Below the pieces are notes generated by a model that saw only the letters and a list, made by a program, of their open reading frames with translations, made no database searches and was not told the DNA's origin. From Coccinella septempunctata (Eukaryota > Arthropoda > Insecta > Coleoptera > Coccinellidae), in contig NC_058190.1 in the NCBI RefSeq assembly GCF_907165205.1, forward strand, positions 4,348,001-4,412,000: a DNA stretch of 64,000 bases, in the 5' to 3' direction. Each line of letters opens with the position of its first letter. Within the stretch, counting starts at the first letter, position 1. The position numbers and the translations under genes were made by a program. Positions 46,153-58,895 of the stretch are shown piece after piece.

Positions 46153-46219
46153 TTTTTTTCGAAAATAGGGTCTCCACTTTTTCGATATTCCCTTATTTAC
46201 ACAAAAATTTCACATGAAT

Positions 46220-46998
46220 TAACAATTAACAGGACAACTAGCTCGTTTTCATGGGTGTTTATTTTCAATACTTTGATGTAATAATAATGATTGTATATTC
46301 ATTGATCCCTCAAGACATTTACAATGTATAGGACAAGTCGAATGAAAAATAGAAAAAATTAATTTTCTGGAACTTATTCTACAATGATATTCATCGAAAA
46401 TCCTGTAGTAACTTTTCGCATTCGTTCACCCTAAAATAAAATGCCGGTACTTTTTTGGGCCTCCAAAAAAATTACATTCTTCGTCATCCTCTTCATTCAC
46501 AATCTTTCTGATTGTGGAAACATTCAACTTGAATATAAGTTGTTTAGACATCGATGAAACATTATGCAAATTCACTTACCTTGAATATGTTCGCTACCGT
46601 CTGACGTATTGTGGATTTTAGAATATCAGGGTATAACTATTTGAATGATTGACCTGAATTCTAAAAAGCACTTCCTGAAGTTCCTGAAACCCTGTCTCTT
46701 TCTTCAATCACTTTCGGCATTTTCGTAATATTAATTGATATAACGGCCAGTTTCATAATCAAACCTGAAGTCGCTTTAATTTTAAAGTTTCCCTTAACCC
46801 TACTAAAAATGACACTAAAGGAAGCTTTAAGCTTAAAGTGACTTTAAATTTGATTATGAAACTGGACGTAAGTTGTGGAAACGGCGTTATGACATTAACG
46901 ACATTTCATGAGTGCCAACCTTACCCCGTTCTACTCACAAAAACTTGAGAAAATTATTTCATGGCCAACCGAGTGCTAAAATAAAAGTGAATGGAGTA
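46220..46998 (-). repeat. Helix-turn-helix exon repeat, unit 2 copy, with MITE
   Basis: Complement of the 29260-type repeat: the exon (minus strand near 46440-46530) carries indels that break the frame. It extends through ACTTTCGGCATTTTCGTAAT and CGTTATGACATTAACGACAT to GGCCAACCGAGTGC. Confidence 0.6.
46744..46868. mobile_element. MITE family H, copy 2, with TAA target duplication
   Basis: 125 bp, ends CGGCCAGTTTCATAATCAAA and the complement CGTCCAGTTTCATAATCAAA, flanked by TAA (46741-46743 and 46869-46871). The interior is inverted relative to copy 1 at 28537. The matching place in unit 3 (about 52512-52520) has no insertion. Confidence 0.85.
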
Positions 46999-48251
46999 TA
47001 CCTACTTAGATGAATGGTAGTTTTTTCGAAAACCATGAGAATCGTTTCTTTTCTGGAATTCACTTCAATAAAATAATACTGAATACGGAGAACTCTATTG
47101 ATTTTTCAGAGAAATCTTCAAGATGAGTCCTGAAAAACAAATTGAGCCTGGTTTAGGGTGGAAATATTGGTTAAAGGCGAGCTCAAAATAAGTCTAAAAT
47201 TATTGATATAGAGGAAAAATGTGCCTTCAAAAACCTTCAGCACAAAAACGTAATAATTAGAGTTGATCTAAATTGAAAGGATAATTATAAATAATTCTCG
47301 AAACCGGTAGCGATGCATGAACAACTTCAAAAATAAAATAGTTGAAAAAAATAATCATCAGTTAATGAAATTGGCGGCTTAATTTCAGAGGAATATACTT
47401 TGAAGTTTAAAAAGAACTAGTATATAGGAGAGGAAGAAATGTGATTGTTAAAACATTTGAATCACTTCAACCCACAGTTTGAAATCTCTTCAGCCTTGAT
47501 GCGAAATTGTCAGTTTATAGTCAAAGAAATGAAATTATTAAATATGGGCAAAAGTATTTTTCGCCCTCCGTCAAGAATCTTTCAGGGAATCTGCCATAGA
47601 AAGACATTCATTTTATGAAATTTGGGGTAAAAAATTTTGAACTCAATATAGAAAAAAATTTTATAATATGTACGCAAGCGGTAACTCTTTTCACTAAAAC
47701 CTTTAAAAAAATTTTTAGCTTGTTTATTTTTCGAAAGTTCTTTTTTATTTTTTCATTTTTCATTATCATCCATAATAATATGTCATCGATTTAAGTAAAC
47801 ATTATTATTCCGTTAACTCAGTCTCATATGCACGAGAGATTAAAGAGTCCACGTGTATTTTGTTGGATCAAAATGATAATTTGGACAATTGTTCAATAGG
47901 AATAGATCATATTTGAATTAATTTACTGAAGAAAGAACTATCATCCGGTTATTTCAAAATCAAATGAATAAACGTTTCTATGTATTGACAATAAATGTCA
48001 AATAAAAGCTACAATTCAAAAGATTTTCAGAAATTGACTTTCGTCTGATATAGACTCCGAAACGTTACTAAACATAATTTTAATTTCTAAGTTCCTTTTT
48101 TCAGTTCATTATCAGGCAATAATTTTTTTTACTTGATTTGCTCCTGACAAATTAATGCAAGAATTTACGCAGGAGCAAATCGGTTATTTCAATTTTTTAA
48201 TTGATTTTGTTCAGGAGATTGGGGGTGAAAACCCTAAAAAGTTTCAAAAGA

Positions 48252-48432
48252 TGGAATATCAAATCAAAAATAATGATGCCTAGGCAAAATAGTGAATTTT
48301 TGCTTTGCAATCACATCCATTTGCTTGAAATTCTTAACTTTCAAGACCTTCATCTTTCGTGTGACGGTAGTATGCAATATTTGTTCATCATACAGCTTTC
48401 TTCGAACAAATGTCTCAATACTTCTTGCCAAA
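48252..48432 (-). pseudogene. Relic of the array ORF, unit 3
   Basis: Homologous to the unit 2 relic (TGCCTAGGCAAAATAGTGAA, then TTTCGTGTGACGGTA), with the same broken frame, so the decay happened before the units split. Long plus-strand open frames across it are incidental. Confidence 0.65.
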
Positions 48433-48971
48433 AGAGTCCACTATTTGAACGAAATTTCCAATATAGAGAGTTTTTCTGATATCCTTGAATTTTTTAGGTT
48501 TTCAGTGATCATTCTTTTTATTTGGAACTATTGTTGTGGTTTGAGTTTTCCCAAAAAAATATTGTTTAGTTTAGTTTGTTCAATGAATAATAGAACTTAG
48601 AAGAAATTTTTGTTAATTCATGAGAAATTCATTCATCATAGATGCTGTGTTAGGATGGCATGGAAACATAAAAAATAGAGAGTTGTCAGCCGGGAATTTT
48701 AGAAAAGTCAGTTTAGAATTAAATATTTTCGATAAGTTGCGATACCGTTGATTTGAATAACAAGTTTATGTACAAAATAAATAAAGGTATAATAAACGGG
48801 TCGTAACACTATCTACTTTGGAGTCTAATGTTTTCTAAGCTACAGATTTTTTTTTTCATTTTTACCTTTTGTTCATTTTTAACATGTTTTTTATAGAATG
48901 TTTGTTTTTTTTAGTTTTGAGTTTTCATCATCATTCATAAAATTATATTTCGACAATTGGTTTTATCATTA

Positions 48972-49430
48972 TTATTCGTATAATTCCGACTCATATGCAC
49001 GAGATGGAATTTCGAATTCAAAATAGTGGTGTCTAGGCAGAACAGTGAATTTTTGCTTCACCACTACATCCGATTGCTTGAAAGTCTTTACTTTCAAGCC
49101 CCTCTTTCTTCGTGTAACTATTATATCCAATATTTTCTTTATCATTGCAGCTTTCTTCAAGCAAATATCTAGATACTCCTTACGAATTTTTTCTCTATTC
49201 TTTTCTTCGGGAGATTTGGACGTCCGATCTCCTGTCGATTGAATTTCGGGATCTTCAACAACTTCTGATCGTATATTCACCATAACAGCCAATTCCTCAG
49301 TTTTCAAATTCTCCACTTTCTGAACATTCTTCATATACAGAGTTCTTCTCATGTCCTCAGCATTTGCTTTCGGATGTTTCAAAAATCTGATATTCCCTAC
49401 GCAATTTTGTTTCTTCACAGTTTTAACCAT
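48972..49430 (-). CDS. Array gene 3, unknown 152-residue charged protein
   Basis: ATG at 49430, same length. It differs from genes 1, 2 and 4 at about a dozen residues, spread over the protein (MVKTVKKQ start, Val for Asp at 49, STGDRTSKSP at 65-74, Ile for Met at 97, Arg for Lys at 110, Thr for Asn at 116). The C-terminal QKFTVLPRHHYFEFEIPSRA is unchanged. The frame is intact despite the substitutions, which argues for selection on the protein. Confidence 0.7.
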   Translation of the reverse strand: MVKTVKKQNCVGNIRFLKHPKANAEDMRRTLYMKNVQKVENLKTEELAVMVNIRSEVVEDPEIQSTGDRTSKSPEEKNREKIRKEYLDICLKKAAMIKKILDIIVTRRKRGLKVKTFKQSDVVVKQKFTVLPRHHYFEFEIPSRAYESELYE

Positions 49431-49517
49431 TTCGATTTAAAAATTAATTTAAGCTAAACTTGAGGCAATAAACCTTCTTCAGTTCGTCAATTCTATCTAG
49501 TCTGAAAGTCGCTTGAG

Positions 49518-49600
49518 TACTGATTCCATAAGAAGGGTTAAGTCTATTACCTGCTCATACCCATTACCCCCTCCTCCATCAAACTGAGTCAGGTAGATGC
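49518..49600 (-). promoter_or_regulatory. Proximal promoter block of array gene 3
   Basis: TACTGA at 49518 (initiator A at 49521, 91 nt before the ATG), TTACCTG at 49547-49553 and CAGGTAG at 49590-49596, 160 bp from the ATG. Confidence 0.55.
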
Positions 49601-50448
49601 GCAGAAGAAAAGGTTTATTGTTAGCCATCATGGCACTCTTTGTTTAATTTCATAAATATTCAATTTTGATCTTGATCATTTGCTGCATTTAAGTGTTATC
49701 CATCTTTATTTCTGCTCAGCTTCTATTTATATCTCAAAATATTTGAATATTTGAGGAAGTCTCATCAAAATAATACACATTTCGAAAATCTTTTATGGTT
49801 AAAATTTTTCATTTTTTTTGCAAATCTTGTCGTTGTAACGATCATACTTTTTTCTATTTTTCGGAAGTAATAACAAAAAAAGTAGAATGTACGGCATTTT
49901 TGAAAAAGCAAGGGAATTACCTTCAAGAGAAGGTGTCGCTCACCCCTCTTTCCATTTAATATTTTAGGGGTTGATGTCATCACGCTCATAAGATGCAAAT
50001 TGATTGAAAGTAACCGTATATAATGTCCACCTACGAACAAAAGATTTTTTTTTTTGCATCCCTTCTGACATTCAAGGAGGCCGAGATATTGAAGGTGGTA
50101 CCTTTTCAAATTATCACACTGTATACCGACAATTGTGCAGAACTGGAATATTACAAACTGATTGACGTATTTCATTTGCTTTTTGATTATTTGAATGCTT
50201 TATATCTTTATTATTCAAAAGAAATATATTAAGATAAACGAGAAATGTCCTTTTGTTATACAATATTTATTAGGTTTCAACGAAAACTTTCGACAAAAGT
50301 CTCATTTTCTAGTTGTAAAAATTACACAAAGATTATTATAAAGTAAATAACACATACAAACCACAATGTCGAAATATTGACAAATTTTCTGTCCTCCCTT
50401 CTCAGAATCAACTGAATTAAATGGCGGCCTAATAGAAAGTTGAGTGTA

Positions 50449-50501
50449 CTACCTGGCCATACCCTTCACCCCACTTTCATTATATCAGCTCAGGTAGATG
50501 C
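50449..50501. promoter_or_regulatory. Distal CAGGTAG pair, unit 3
   Basis: CTACCTG at 50449-50455 and CAGGTAG at 50491-50497. The sites and flanks are conserved. The gap here is longer than in units 1 and 2. Confidence 0.45.
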
Positions 50502-51122
50502 AAAGATTAAGAGATATTATCGTTCGCCATTATAAAACACTTTGATCTTCATTTTAAAGTCATTCAACTTTTTCTATTTATATTTCTTTTTTATCTCAAT
50601 ATATTCGAAAATTTGGCAAAGCATTGAATTGACTATTGCATGTTGATTCGAAGTATGCCATCATGATAAAATTTTTTTTTTCGTCCATAAGTGCGGGACA
50701 ACAAAATTTAAATTTTATATTTATTTTTAGCAAACTGCCATCAGTTGGATGAAAACAATCCATTATTAATATTATTTGTATTTTGGTCCTATTGGAATTT
50801 GGGAATTCATCAAGTCGAATGCCCCTCCTCGAAAATTTCATATCACAATGTAAGTACTTAGAGCCGGATGGAATCTGACATGTGTTTCTGCAGTAGGCGA
50901 AAGACTATTTCTCGAAAAGTATTGAGAATTCAAACATACCTAGGCCCTTAGCCTATGTCCCAATAGTTATGAATCACCCTATATATATATTTAATATAAC
51001 AGTCCTTTATTGTCTTTAAACGAATGGTCATCGACCTAGGGTCCTCCAGCCTTTAAAATTTACAATTTTATTTATCTTTTTTTTTAATAAAATACAATAC
51101 ACAAATATCATACAATAATTAT

Positions 51123-51933
51123 TTACTTGGTATTCAACATTTTCAGAAGAGTCTGTGTGGGATGTTTTCTTTCAGTCCTATTCGTTCCATCATCATGGTA
51201 TTGTATAATTTTATCATGCTGTTCTATCAGTTTAGAATGAAACTTCAACTTGAGTCTCTTGATTCTTTCATTTATTGGTTCAATTCCTGTCTTTTCGTAT
51301 AAAAGTTGATTCGGTGGATTATGGAGAACATTGTTTGGGTGTCGCATTCGTGTTGTCTTTCTTAGGGCTGTTGTCTCTGTTAATTGCAGATCTTTTATTG
51401 CTATAGATTTGCAGTTTGCGTATAGTTGGTGTACATATTCAATCAATGGCCTACAAATGGTCTTATATATTTTTGCTGCATTGTAGTCTTTTTCTTTATC
51501 ATCTTTGTGTGAGCAATCTCTATTGTCTATTTGAACCCCCAAATATTTTATATTGTGTTTTTAGATTTATGAAGAATTCCATAGAAATCTTCCTCATTCA
51601 TTTCAATTAACTGATTATAAGTGTTTCTGGTCTTGTTAAAATGATTCTCATACAATTCATTTACCCTGTCAAAATGGTTCTTATCAAAGTTGGCAGCTTC
51701 AGTTCGAAAGTTTTTTGGTAATGATTGGTAAATAATTCACATTTTTCCCTATCGGTCTGATATTCTTCCACATTATCTTCCAGTGTAGGAATTTGGTATG
51801 ACTGTTTGCATCTGGACAGTTTGTTGACTTCTTGGAAAAACATTTTACCTTTGGAATCGTTGATCCTAGTTATCCAGTTATGTTCCTCATATTGTTGTAT
51901 CATTTTGTGAATGTTTCTGTTGTAATCATCCAA
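51123..51933 (-). pseudogene. jockey-like non-LTR fragment, unit 3, RT deleted
   Basis: Two pieces of one LINE ORF2 in order on the minus strand. 51933-51661 is the pre-RT linker (as in unit 2). 51542-51123 is the post-RT C-terminus, reading LGVQ-like GVQIDNRD, AAKIYKTICRPLIEYVHQLY, KDLQLTETTALRKTTRMRHP and LYEKTGIEPINERIKRLKLK. The YKTICRPLIEY motif is typical of the jockey clade. The RT palm between them is deleted. A 3' untranslated tail runs to about 50975 and ends in a TA-rich run. Unit 2 has lost most of the C-terminal piece. Confidence 0.65.
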
Positions 51934-51999
51934 TTTTTTTCGAAAATAGGGTCTCCACTTTTTCGATATTCCCTTATTTACACAAATATTTCACATGAA

Positions 52000-52655
52000 T
52001 TAACAATTAACAGGACAACTAGCTCGTTTTCATGGCTGTTTATTTTCAATACTTTGATATAATAATAATAATTGTATATTCATTGATCCCTTAAGACATT
52101 TACAATGTATAGGACAAGTCGAATGAAAAATAGAAAGAATTAATTTTCTGTAACTTATTCTACAATGATACTCATCGAAAATCCTGTAGTAACTTTTCGT
52201 ATTCGTTCAGCCTAAAATAAAATGCCGGTACTTTTTTGGGCCTCCCAAAAGAATGACATTCTTTGTCATCCTCTTCATTCACAATCTTTCTGATTGTGGA
52301 AACATTCAACTAAAATATAAGTCGTTTAGATATCGATGAAACATTATACAAATTCACTTACATTGAATATGTTCGCTACCGTCTGATATATTGCAGATAT
52401 TATAATATCAAGATTACCTACTACATATTTGAATGACCTGAATTCTACATAGCACTTCCTGAAACCCTGAGTTCTCTATTTTTCATTACCGGCATGTTTG
52501 TAATATTAATTGATATTAGATGTGGCAACGTCGTTATGACATTAACGACAATTCATGAGTGCCAACCTTATTCGGTTCTACTTACAAAAACTTGAGAAAA
52601 TTATTTCATGGCCATTTCCATATTTAGCCGAGTGCTAAAATAAAAGTGAATGGAG
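52000..52655 (-). repeat. Helix-turn-helix exon repeat, unit 3 copy
   Basis: Same repeat as 46220-46998 without the MITE. The exon is on the minus strand near 52240-52310. The site ATTGATATTAGATGTGGCAA near 52510 is the empty counterpart of the unit 2 MITE. Confidence 0.6.
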
Positions 52656-53898
52656 TATACATACTTAGATGAATGATAGTTTTTTCGAAAACCATAAGAA
52701 TCGTTTCTTTTCTGGAATTCACTTCAATGAAATAATACTGATTACGGAGAACTCTATTGATTTTTCAGAGGAATCTTCAAGATGAGTCCTGAAAAACAAA
52801 TTGAGGTTTAGGGTGGAAATATTGGTTAAAGGCGAGCTCAAAATAAGTCTGAAATTATTGATATAGAGGAAAAATGTGCCTTCAAAAACCTTCAGCACAA
52901 ACACGTAATAAATAGAGTTGATCTAAATATAAAGGATAATTATAAATAATTCTCGAAACCGGTAGAGATGCATGAACAATTTCAAAAATGAAATAGTTGA
53001 AAAAAATAATCATCAGTTAATGAAATTGGCTGCTTAATTTCAGAGGAATATACTTTGAAGTTTAAAAAGAACTAGTATATAGGAGAGGAAGAAATGTGAT
53101 TGTTAAAACATTTGAATCACTTCAACCCACAGATTGAAATCTCTTCAGCCTTGATGCAAAATTGTCAGATCATAGTCAAAGAAATGAAATTATTAAATAC
53201 GGGCAAAAGTATTTTTCGCCCTCCATCAGGAATCTTTCAGATAATCTGCCATAGAAGGACATTCATTTTATGAAATTTGGAGTCAAAAATTTTGAACTCA
53301 ATATAGAAAAATATTTTATAATATTTACGCAAGCGGTAACTTTTCATAACAACCTTTAAAAAAATTTTTAGCTTGTTTATTTTTCGAAAGTTCTTTTTTG
53401 TTTTTTATTTTTCATTATCATCCATAATAATGTTATCAATTTAATTCAACATTATTATTCCGTTAAGTCAGTCTCATATGCACGAGAGATTAAAGAGTCC
53501 ACGTGTATTTTGTTGGATCAAAATGATAATTTGGACAATTGTTCAATAGGAATAGATCATATTTGAATTAATTTACTGAAGAAAGAACTATCATCCGGTT
53601 ATTTCAAAATCAAATGAATAAACGTTTCTATGTATTGACAATAAATGTCAAAAAAAAGCTATCAAAAGATTTTCAGAAATTGACCTTCGTCTGATATAGA
53701 CTCCGAAACGTTACTAAACATAATTTTAATTTCTAAGTTCCTTTTTTCAGTTCATTATCAGGCAACAATTTTTTTTTACTTGATTTGCTCCTGACAAATT
53801 AATGCAAGAATTTACGCAGGAGCAAATCGTAAATCAATTTTTTAATTGATTTTGTTCAGGAGATTGGGGGTGAAAACCCTAAAAAGTTTCAAGAGATG

Positions 53899-54080
53899 GA
53901 ATATCAAATCAAAAATAATGGTGCCTAGGCAAAAAAGTGAATTTTTGGTTTTCAATCACATCCAATTGCTTGAAATTTTTAACTTTCAAGATCTTCATCC
54001 TTCGTGTGACGGTAATATTCAATATTTTTTCATCATACAGCTTTCTTCGAACAAATGTCTCAATACTTCTTGCCAAAGGA
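53899..54080 (-). pseudogene. Relic of the array ORF, unit 4
   Basis: Homologous to the relics of units 2 and 3. It differs from the unit 2 relic at about eight positions in its first 120 bp, then becomes identical to it from about 54021, where the conversion tract begins. Confidence 0.65.
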
Positions 54081-54621
54081 GTCCACTATTTGAACGAAAT
54101 TCTCAATATAGAGGGTTTTTCTGATATCCTTGAATTTTTTAGGTTATCAGTGATCATTCTTTTCATTTGGAACTATTGGTATGGTTTGAGTTTCCCCAAC
54201 AAAATATTGTATAGTTTAGTTTGATCAATGAGTATTAGAACTCAGAAGAAATTTTTGTTAATTCATGAGAAATTCATTCATCATAGATGCTGTGTTAGGA
54301 TGGCATGGAAACATTAAAAAAAATAGAGAGTTGTCAGCCGGGAATTTTAGAAAAGTCAGTTTAGAATCAAATATTTTCGATAAGTTGCGATTCCGTTGAT
54401 TTGAATAACAAGTTTTATGTACAAAATAAATAAAGGTATAATAAACGGGTCGTAACACTATCTACTTTGAAGTCTAATGTTTTCTAAGGTACAGAATTAT
54501 TTTTTTCATTTTTACCTTTTGTTCATTTTTAACATGTTTTTTATAGAATTTTTGTTTTTTTTAGTTTTGAGTTTTCATCATCATTCATAAAATTATATTT
54601 AGTCAATTGGTTTTATCATTA

Positions 54622-55080
54622 TTATTCGTATAATTCCGACTCATATGCACGAGATGGAATTTCGAATTCAAAATAGTGGTGCCTAGGCAAAACAGTGAAT
54701 TTTTGCTTCACCACTACATCCGATTGCTTGAAATTCTTTACTTTCAAGCCCTTCTTTCTCCGTGTAACTATTATATCCAATATTTTCTTCATCATTGCAG
54801 CTTTCTTCAAGCAAATATCTAGATACTCCTTACGAATTTTTTCTCTATTCTTTTCTTCGGAAGATTTGGACGCCTGATCTTCTGCCGATTGAATTTCGGG
54901 ATCTTCAACAACTTCTGAACGTATATTCACCATATCAGCCAATTCCTCAGTTTTCAAATTCTCCACTTTCTGAACATTCTTCATATACAGAGTTCTTCTC
55001 ATGTCCTCAGCATTTGCTTTGGGATGTTTCAAAAATCTGATATTCCCTACGGAGTTTCGTTCCTTCACAGTTTTAACCAT
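54622..55080 (-). CDS. Array gene 4, unknown 152-residue charged protein
   Basis: ATG at 55080 (MVKTVKERNSVGNIRFLKHP). From codon 27 on it is DNA-identical to array gene 2. Substitutions against genes 1-3 are limited to the first dozen residues. Architecture as in gene 1. Confidence 0.7.
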   Translation of the reverse strand: MVKTVKERNSVGNIRFLKHPKANAEDMRRTLYMKNVQKVENLKTEELADMVNIRSEVVEDPEIQSAEDQASKSSEEKNREKIRKEYLDICLKKAAMMKKILDIIVTRRKKGLKVKNFKQSDVVVKQKFTVLPRHHYFEFEIPSRAYESELYE

Positions 55081-55167
55081 TTCGATTTAAAAATGAATTT
55101 AAGCTAAACTTCAGGCAAAAAACCTTCTTCACTTCGTCAGTTCTATCGAGTGTGAAAGTCGCTTGAG

Positions 55168-55250
55168 TACTGATTCCATAAGAAGGGTTTAGTCTATTAC
55201 CTGCTCATACCCCTTACCCCCTCCTCCATCAAACTGACTCAGGTAGATGC
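55168..55250 (-). promoter_or_regulatory. Proximal promoter block of array gene 4
   Basis: TACTGA at 55168 (initiator A at 55171, 91 nt before the ATG), TTACCTG at 55197-55203 and CAGGTAG at 55240-55246, 160 bp from the ATG. Confidence 0.55.
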
Positions 55251-56122
55251 GCAGAAGAAAAGGATTATTGTTCGCCATCATGAAACTCTTTGTTTAATTT
55301 AATAAATATTCAATTTTGATCTTAATCATTTGCTGCTTTTTAGTGTTATCCATCTTTATTTCTGCTCAGCTTTTATTTATATCTCAATATATTCGAATAT
55401 TTGGAGAAGTCTCATCAAAATAATACACATTTCGAAAATCTTTTATGGTTAAAATTTTTCATTTTTTATTGCAAATCTTGTCGTTGTAACGATCATACTT
55501 TTCTCTATTTTTCGGAAGTAATAACAAAAAAAGTCAAATGTACGGCATTTTTGAAAAAGCAAGCGAATTACCTTCAAGAGAACTTGTCGCTCAACCCTCT
55601 TCCCATTTAATATTTAAGGGGTTGATGTCATCACACTCATAAAATACAAATTGATTGAAAGTAACCGCATATAATGTTCACCTACGAACAAAACATTATT
55701 TTTTTTTGCATTTCTTTTGACATCCAAGGCGGCCGAGATATTTAAGGTGGTATCTTTTCAAATTAACACACTTTATACCTACAATTGTGAAGAGCTGAAA
55801 TATTACAAACTGATTGACGTATTTCATTTGCTTTTTGATTATTTAAATGCTATCTTTATTATTTGAAAGAAATATATTAAGATGAACGAGAAATGTCCTT
55901 TGGTCCCACAATCTTTATTAGGTTTAAACGAAAACTAGTTTCGAAACTTTTCATAAGAGTCTCATTTTCTAGTCGTTGAAGTTCCAAAAAATTACACAAA
56001 GATCATAAATTAAATAACACTTACATACAAACCACAATGTCAAAATATTGACAAATTTTCTGTCCTCCCTTCTCAGAATCAACTGAATTAAATGGCGGCC
56101 TAATAGAAAGTTGAGTGTAGTA

Positions 56123-56176
56123 CTACCTGGCCATACCCTTCACCCCCACTTTCATTACATCAGCTCAGGTAGATGC
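56123..56176. promoter_or_regulatory. Distal CAGGTAG pair, unit 4
   Basis: CTACCTG at 56123-56129 and CAGGTAG at 56166-56172. A TAG duplication precedes the first site (GTAGTACTACCTG). Confidence 0.45.
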
Positions 56177-57111
56177 AAAGATAAAGAGATATTATCGTTC
56201 GCCATTATAAAACACTTTGATCTTCATTTTAGTGTCATTCAACTTTTTCTATTTATATTTCTTTTTTTATCTCAATATATTCGAAACTTTGGCAAAGCAT
56301 TGAATTGACTATTGCATGTTGATTCGAAGTATGAAATCATGATAAAATATTTTTTTCCTTTTTCTCCGAGTGCGGGACAACAAAATTCAAATTTTATATT
56401 TATTTTCAGCAAACTGCCATCAGTGGTATGAAAAAAATCAATTATTTCTGTCGAATGCCATTCATCGAACATTTCATATTACAATATATATGTATAAGTA
56501 CTCAGAGCCGGATAGAATGTGACATATGTTTCTGGAGTAGACTAAAATATACGGAAAGTAAGAAATATGTTACGAATTAGTCAAAAAGATGTCACAGCGG
56601 AGGAAATTTTTTTCATAATGATCTTACGACTCGAAAAGATTTTGAATCTTCCAGTATCAAGATATTCACATTCATTTAAGTCTTCTTCTTTGAGGATTAA
56701 CTTCGATAGGTTTGGTTTCATCCTGATATGAACCTAAATCTTGCAAATATTCCATTTGTTTTTCTTTATTGTGAAAATGAATTCGAGACTATGGAATTAA
56801 ATCATGAAATTGCGGATGGATATGTTCGGAAGTACCTCATATTGTATATCAGAAGATTTCTAATATGAGTTAAAGGATTTCATCAGATACTGAAATATGA
56901 ATTAGTATAGTATTAGTATAGTATGGTATAGTCCAGAATCGATCGATATGTAGAGTAGCAACAATTCTGTAGAACGATGGATGCGTTACCTAATTATTAT
57001 TCAAGCAATAAGAATTTCTATATTATCAAATTATCATTATCCTAAATATGAAACGACTTCTTAATTATAAAAATAAGCAATGCCATTAAACAAAAACTAA
57101 AGTACTTGGAT

Positions 57112-57358
57112 AAACAGGGTGTATTTGAAGATGAGGCTTTCTTTCAACAGAAGTCAGAACTTGTCAAATTGAAGCGTTTCACCAAAAATCAACTATGCAA
57201 AACTTTAAAAATGACGAAGTTGAAAAAAAAATTGAAAATGATTACTGAAATAGATCTAATACGACCCTATACCGTTTGTTAGCTGAATTATCGCAAAGCA
57301 ATGGAAAAAATCTTATCCATTTTACCATGTGGTTTCGTTTAGGATATTGACACGTTCC
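57112..57358. repeat. Dispersed repeat family R1, copy 3
   Basis: Starts ACAGGGTGTATTTGAAGATG, same orientation and same place in the unit as copy 2 in unit 1, so both descend from one insertion before duplication. A further partial end is near 57895-57970. Confidence 0.7.
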
Positions 57359-58895
57359 ATGTCGATACCAAGTCACAGAAGAGACTTAGGACACAAGTGT
57401 CAAAAATAGAATAATACATCAAAATCTCACCAATAAGATTCGTTTAAATTATTGACGAAGTTTTTCACAATAGACATCACAATCTTCTTGTTCGAACATT
57501 TAAACAATCGTCGTAAAAATGGGATGAAATGAGGAAACATCATAGCACTTCTTCATAACTAACATTAGAATCTTCTAGAAACTGCCTCGATTTCCTACAT
57601 TTTTTTTTCCCCTTAATTGCACGATACAACATTTATGATTCTCTCAAAAGTGACCTGATACATCTAATCCGATGAACTTGATACTAAACCATTCATTGTC
57701 CATGCAGCCATATGTTGCACCTCATCTGATGAACTTGGTACTGAACCATTCATTTTGTCCAGCCATATGTTTTTATTTTGTTTCGATTTTGCGATGCCGG
57801 TGTCACCTTCTACAGTCCCATACTTGAAATTCAATGAAATTTTGTAGAACTTCTAGGGGTTGTATCTCAGCCATCTTGGACATTTTATAGAGACAACTTT
57901 TGGTGAAACGACTTATTTTGATGTGTTCTACTTTCTGTCAAAAAAAACCTCACCTTTGAAAACATCCTGTGTATTGATATTCGATCTGACTACTAGTGAT
58001 TGACCCCCAGTGACTACGATGACGTTAAAATAATTTTGAGAAAGCTCATAGCTTTAGAAAGCTGAATGACTGGAGCTACGATAATAACTCTTTATTCCAT
58101 ATCGGGTATCATTAGAACCAAATTGTTTAGTTCAAGTCAATATCACTTTTGTACATCGGTTCAGGTTGAGATAAAATTACGTGGAATATAATTGGTGAGA
58201 ATATTCATCGTATTGTGAACTCTCTATATAAGTAATTAACATGTCGTTTGAAGGATCTCAATCTAATGACTTTATAAATATAGCTTTAGATCAATGGTAT
58301 TTCATGTTGATGAGAGAACTATAAGAATCCCTTTTTCTCGCTTTACATAAACTACATCACATATAAAACAGTTTCTAGGATTTAATTCGATGAAATTGTA
58401 ATGAAAACAGGTTTTTTCGAGGAATTTTGGCGATGAAGAGCTTGAAGTAATATTCTGTTTAGTTTAGGAATTATTAGTTTAATGCAGGTCTAAAATAAGC
58501 CTGATATTATTTAAATTCAATACAATTATTGATCTATCATAAATAATTCACGAAACCAGTAATAATTTTTTCCGGAAAAAAAGTGTATCTAATATAACCA
58601 CCCTCAATATAAACGCTAATAGGGTGTAATTGAAAGAGGAGGTTTAATTTAAGAGGAAAATACTCTGAAGATTCAAAAAAACCTCAGTTTGTAGGAGGCG
58701 GAGTTAGTTCTAGTTCATAACCAATGAAATGAAATAATTGAATAAGGGCAAAAAAAATTGCGCCCACCGCCAGAAAACTCTCATAAATATAATATAATGA
58801 TATGAATTTCATAAAATTTGAGTTCGAAAGTTTGAATCTGGGAGGTTGAATATCCAAACATCAGATAGTTCTGTTCTGTTCCAATCTCTAGCAAA
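57359..58895. other. Unit 4-5 spacer without a gene
   Basis: 57360-57700 matches 40690-41030 of unit 1. The rest is AT-rich with a short duplicated word (ATGAACTTGGTACTGAACCATTCAT-like sequence near 57672 and 57728). No open frame of note. Confidence 0.5.

Noticed and set aside
48201..48600. Plus-strand frames over the ORF relics
   Set aside because: They are antisense to the decayed copy of the array ORF and shared only through unit duplication.
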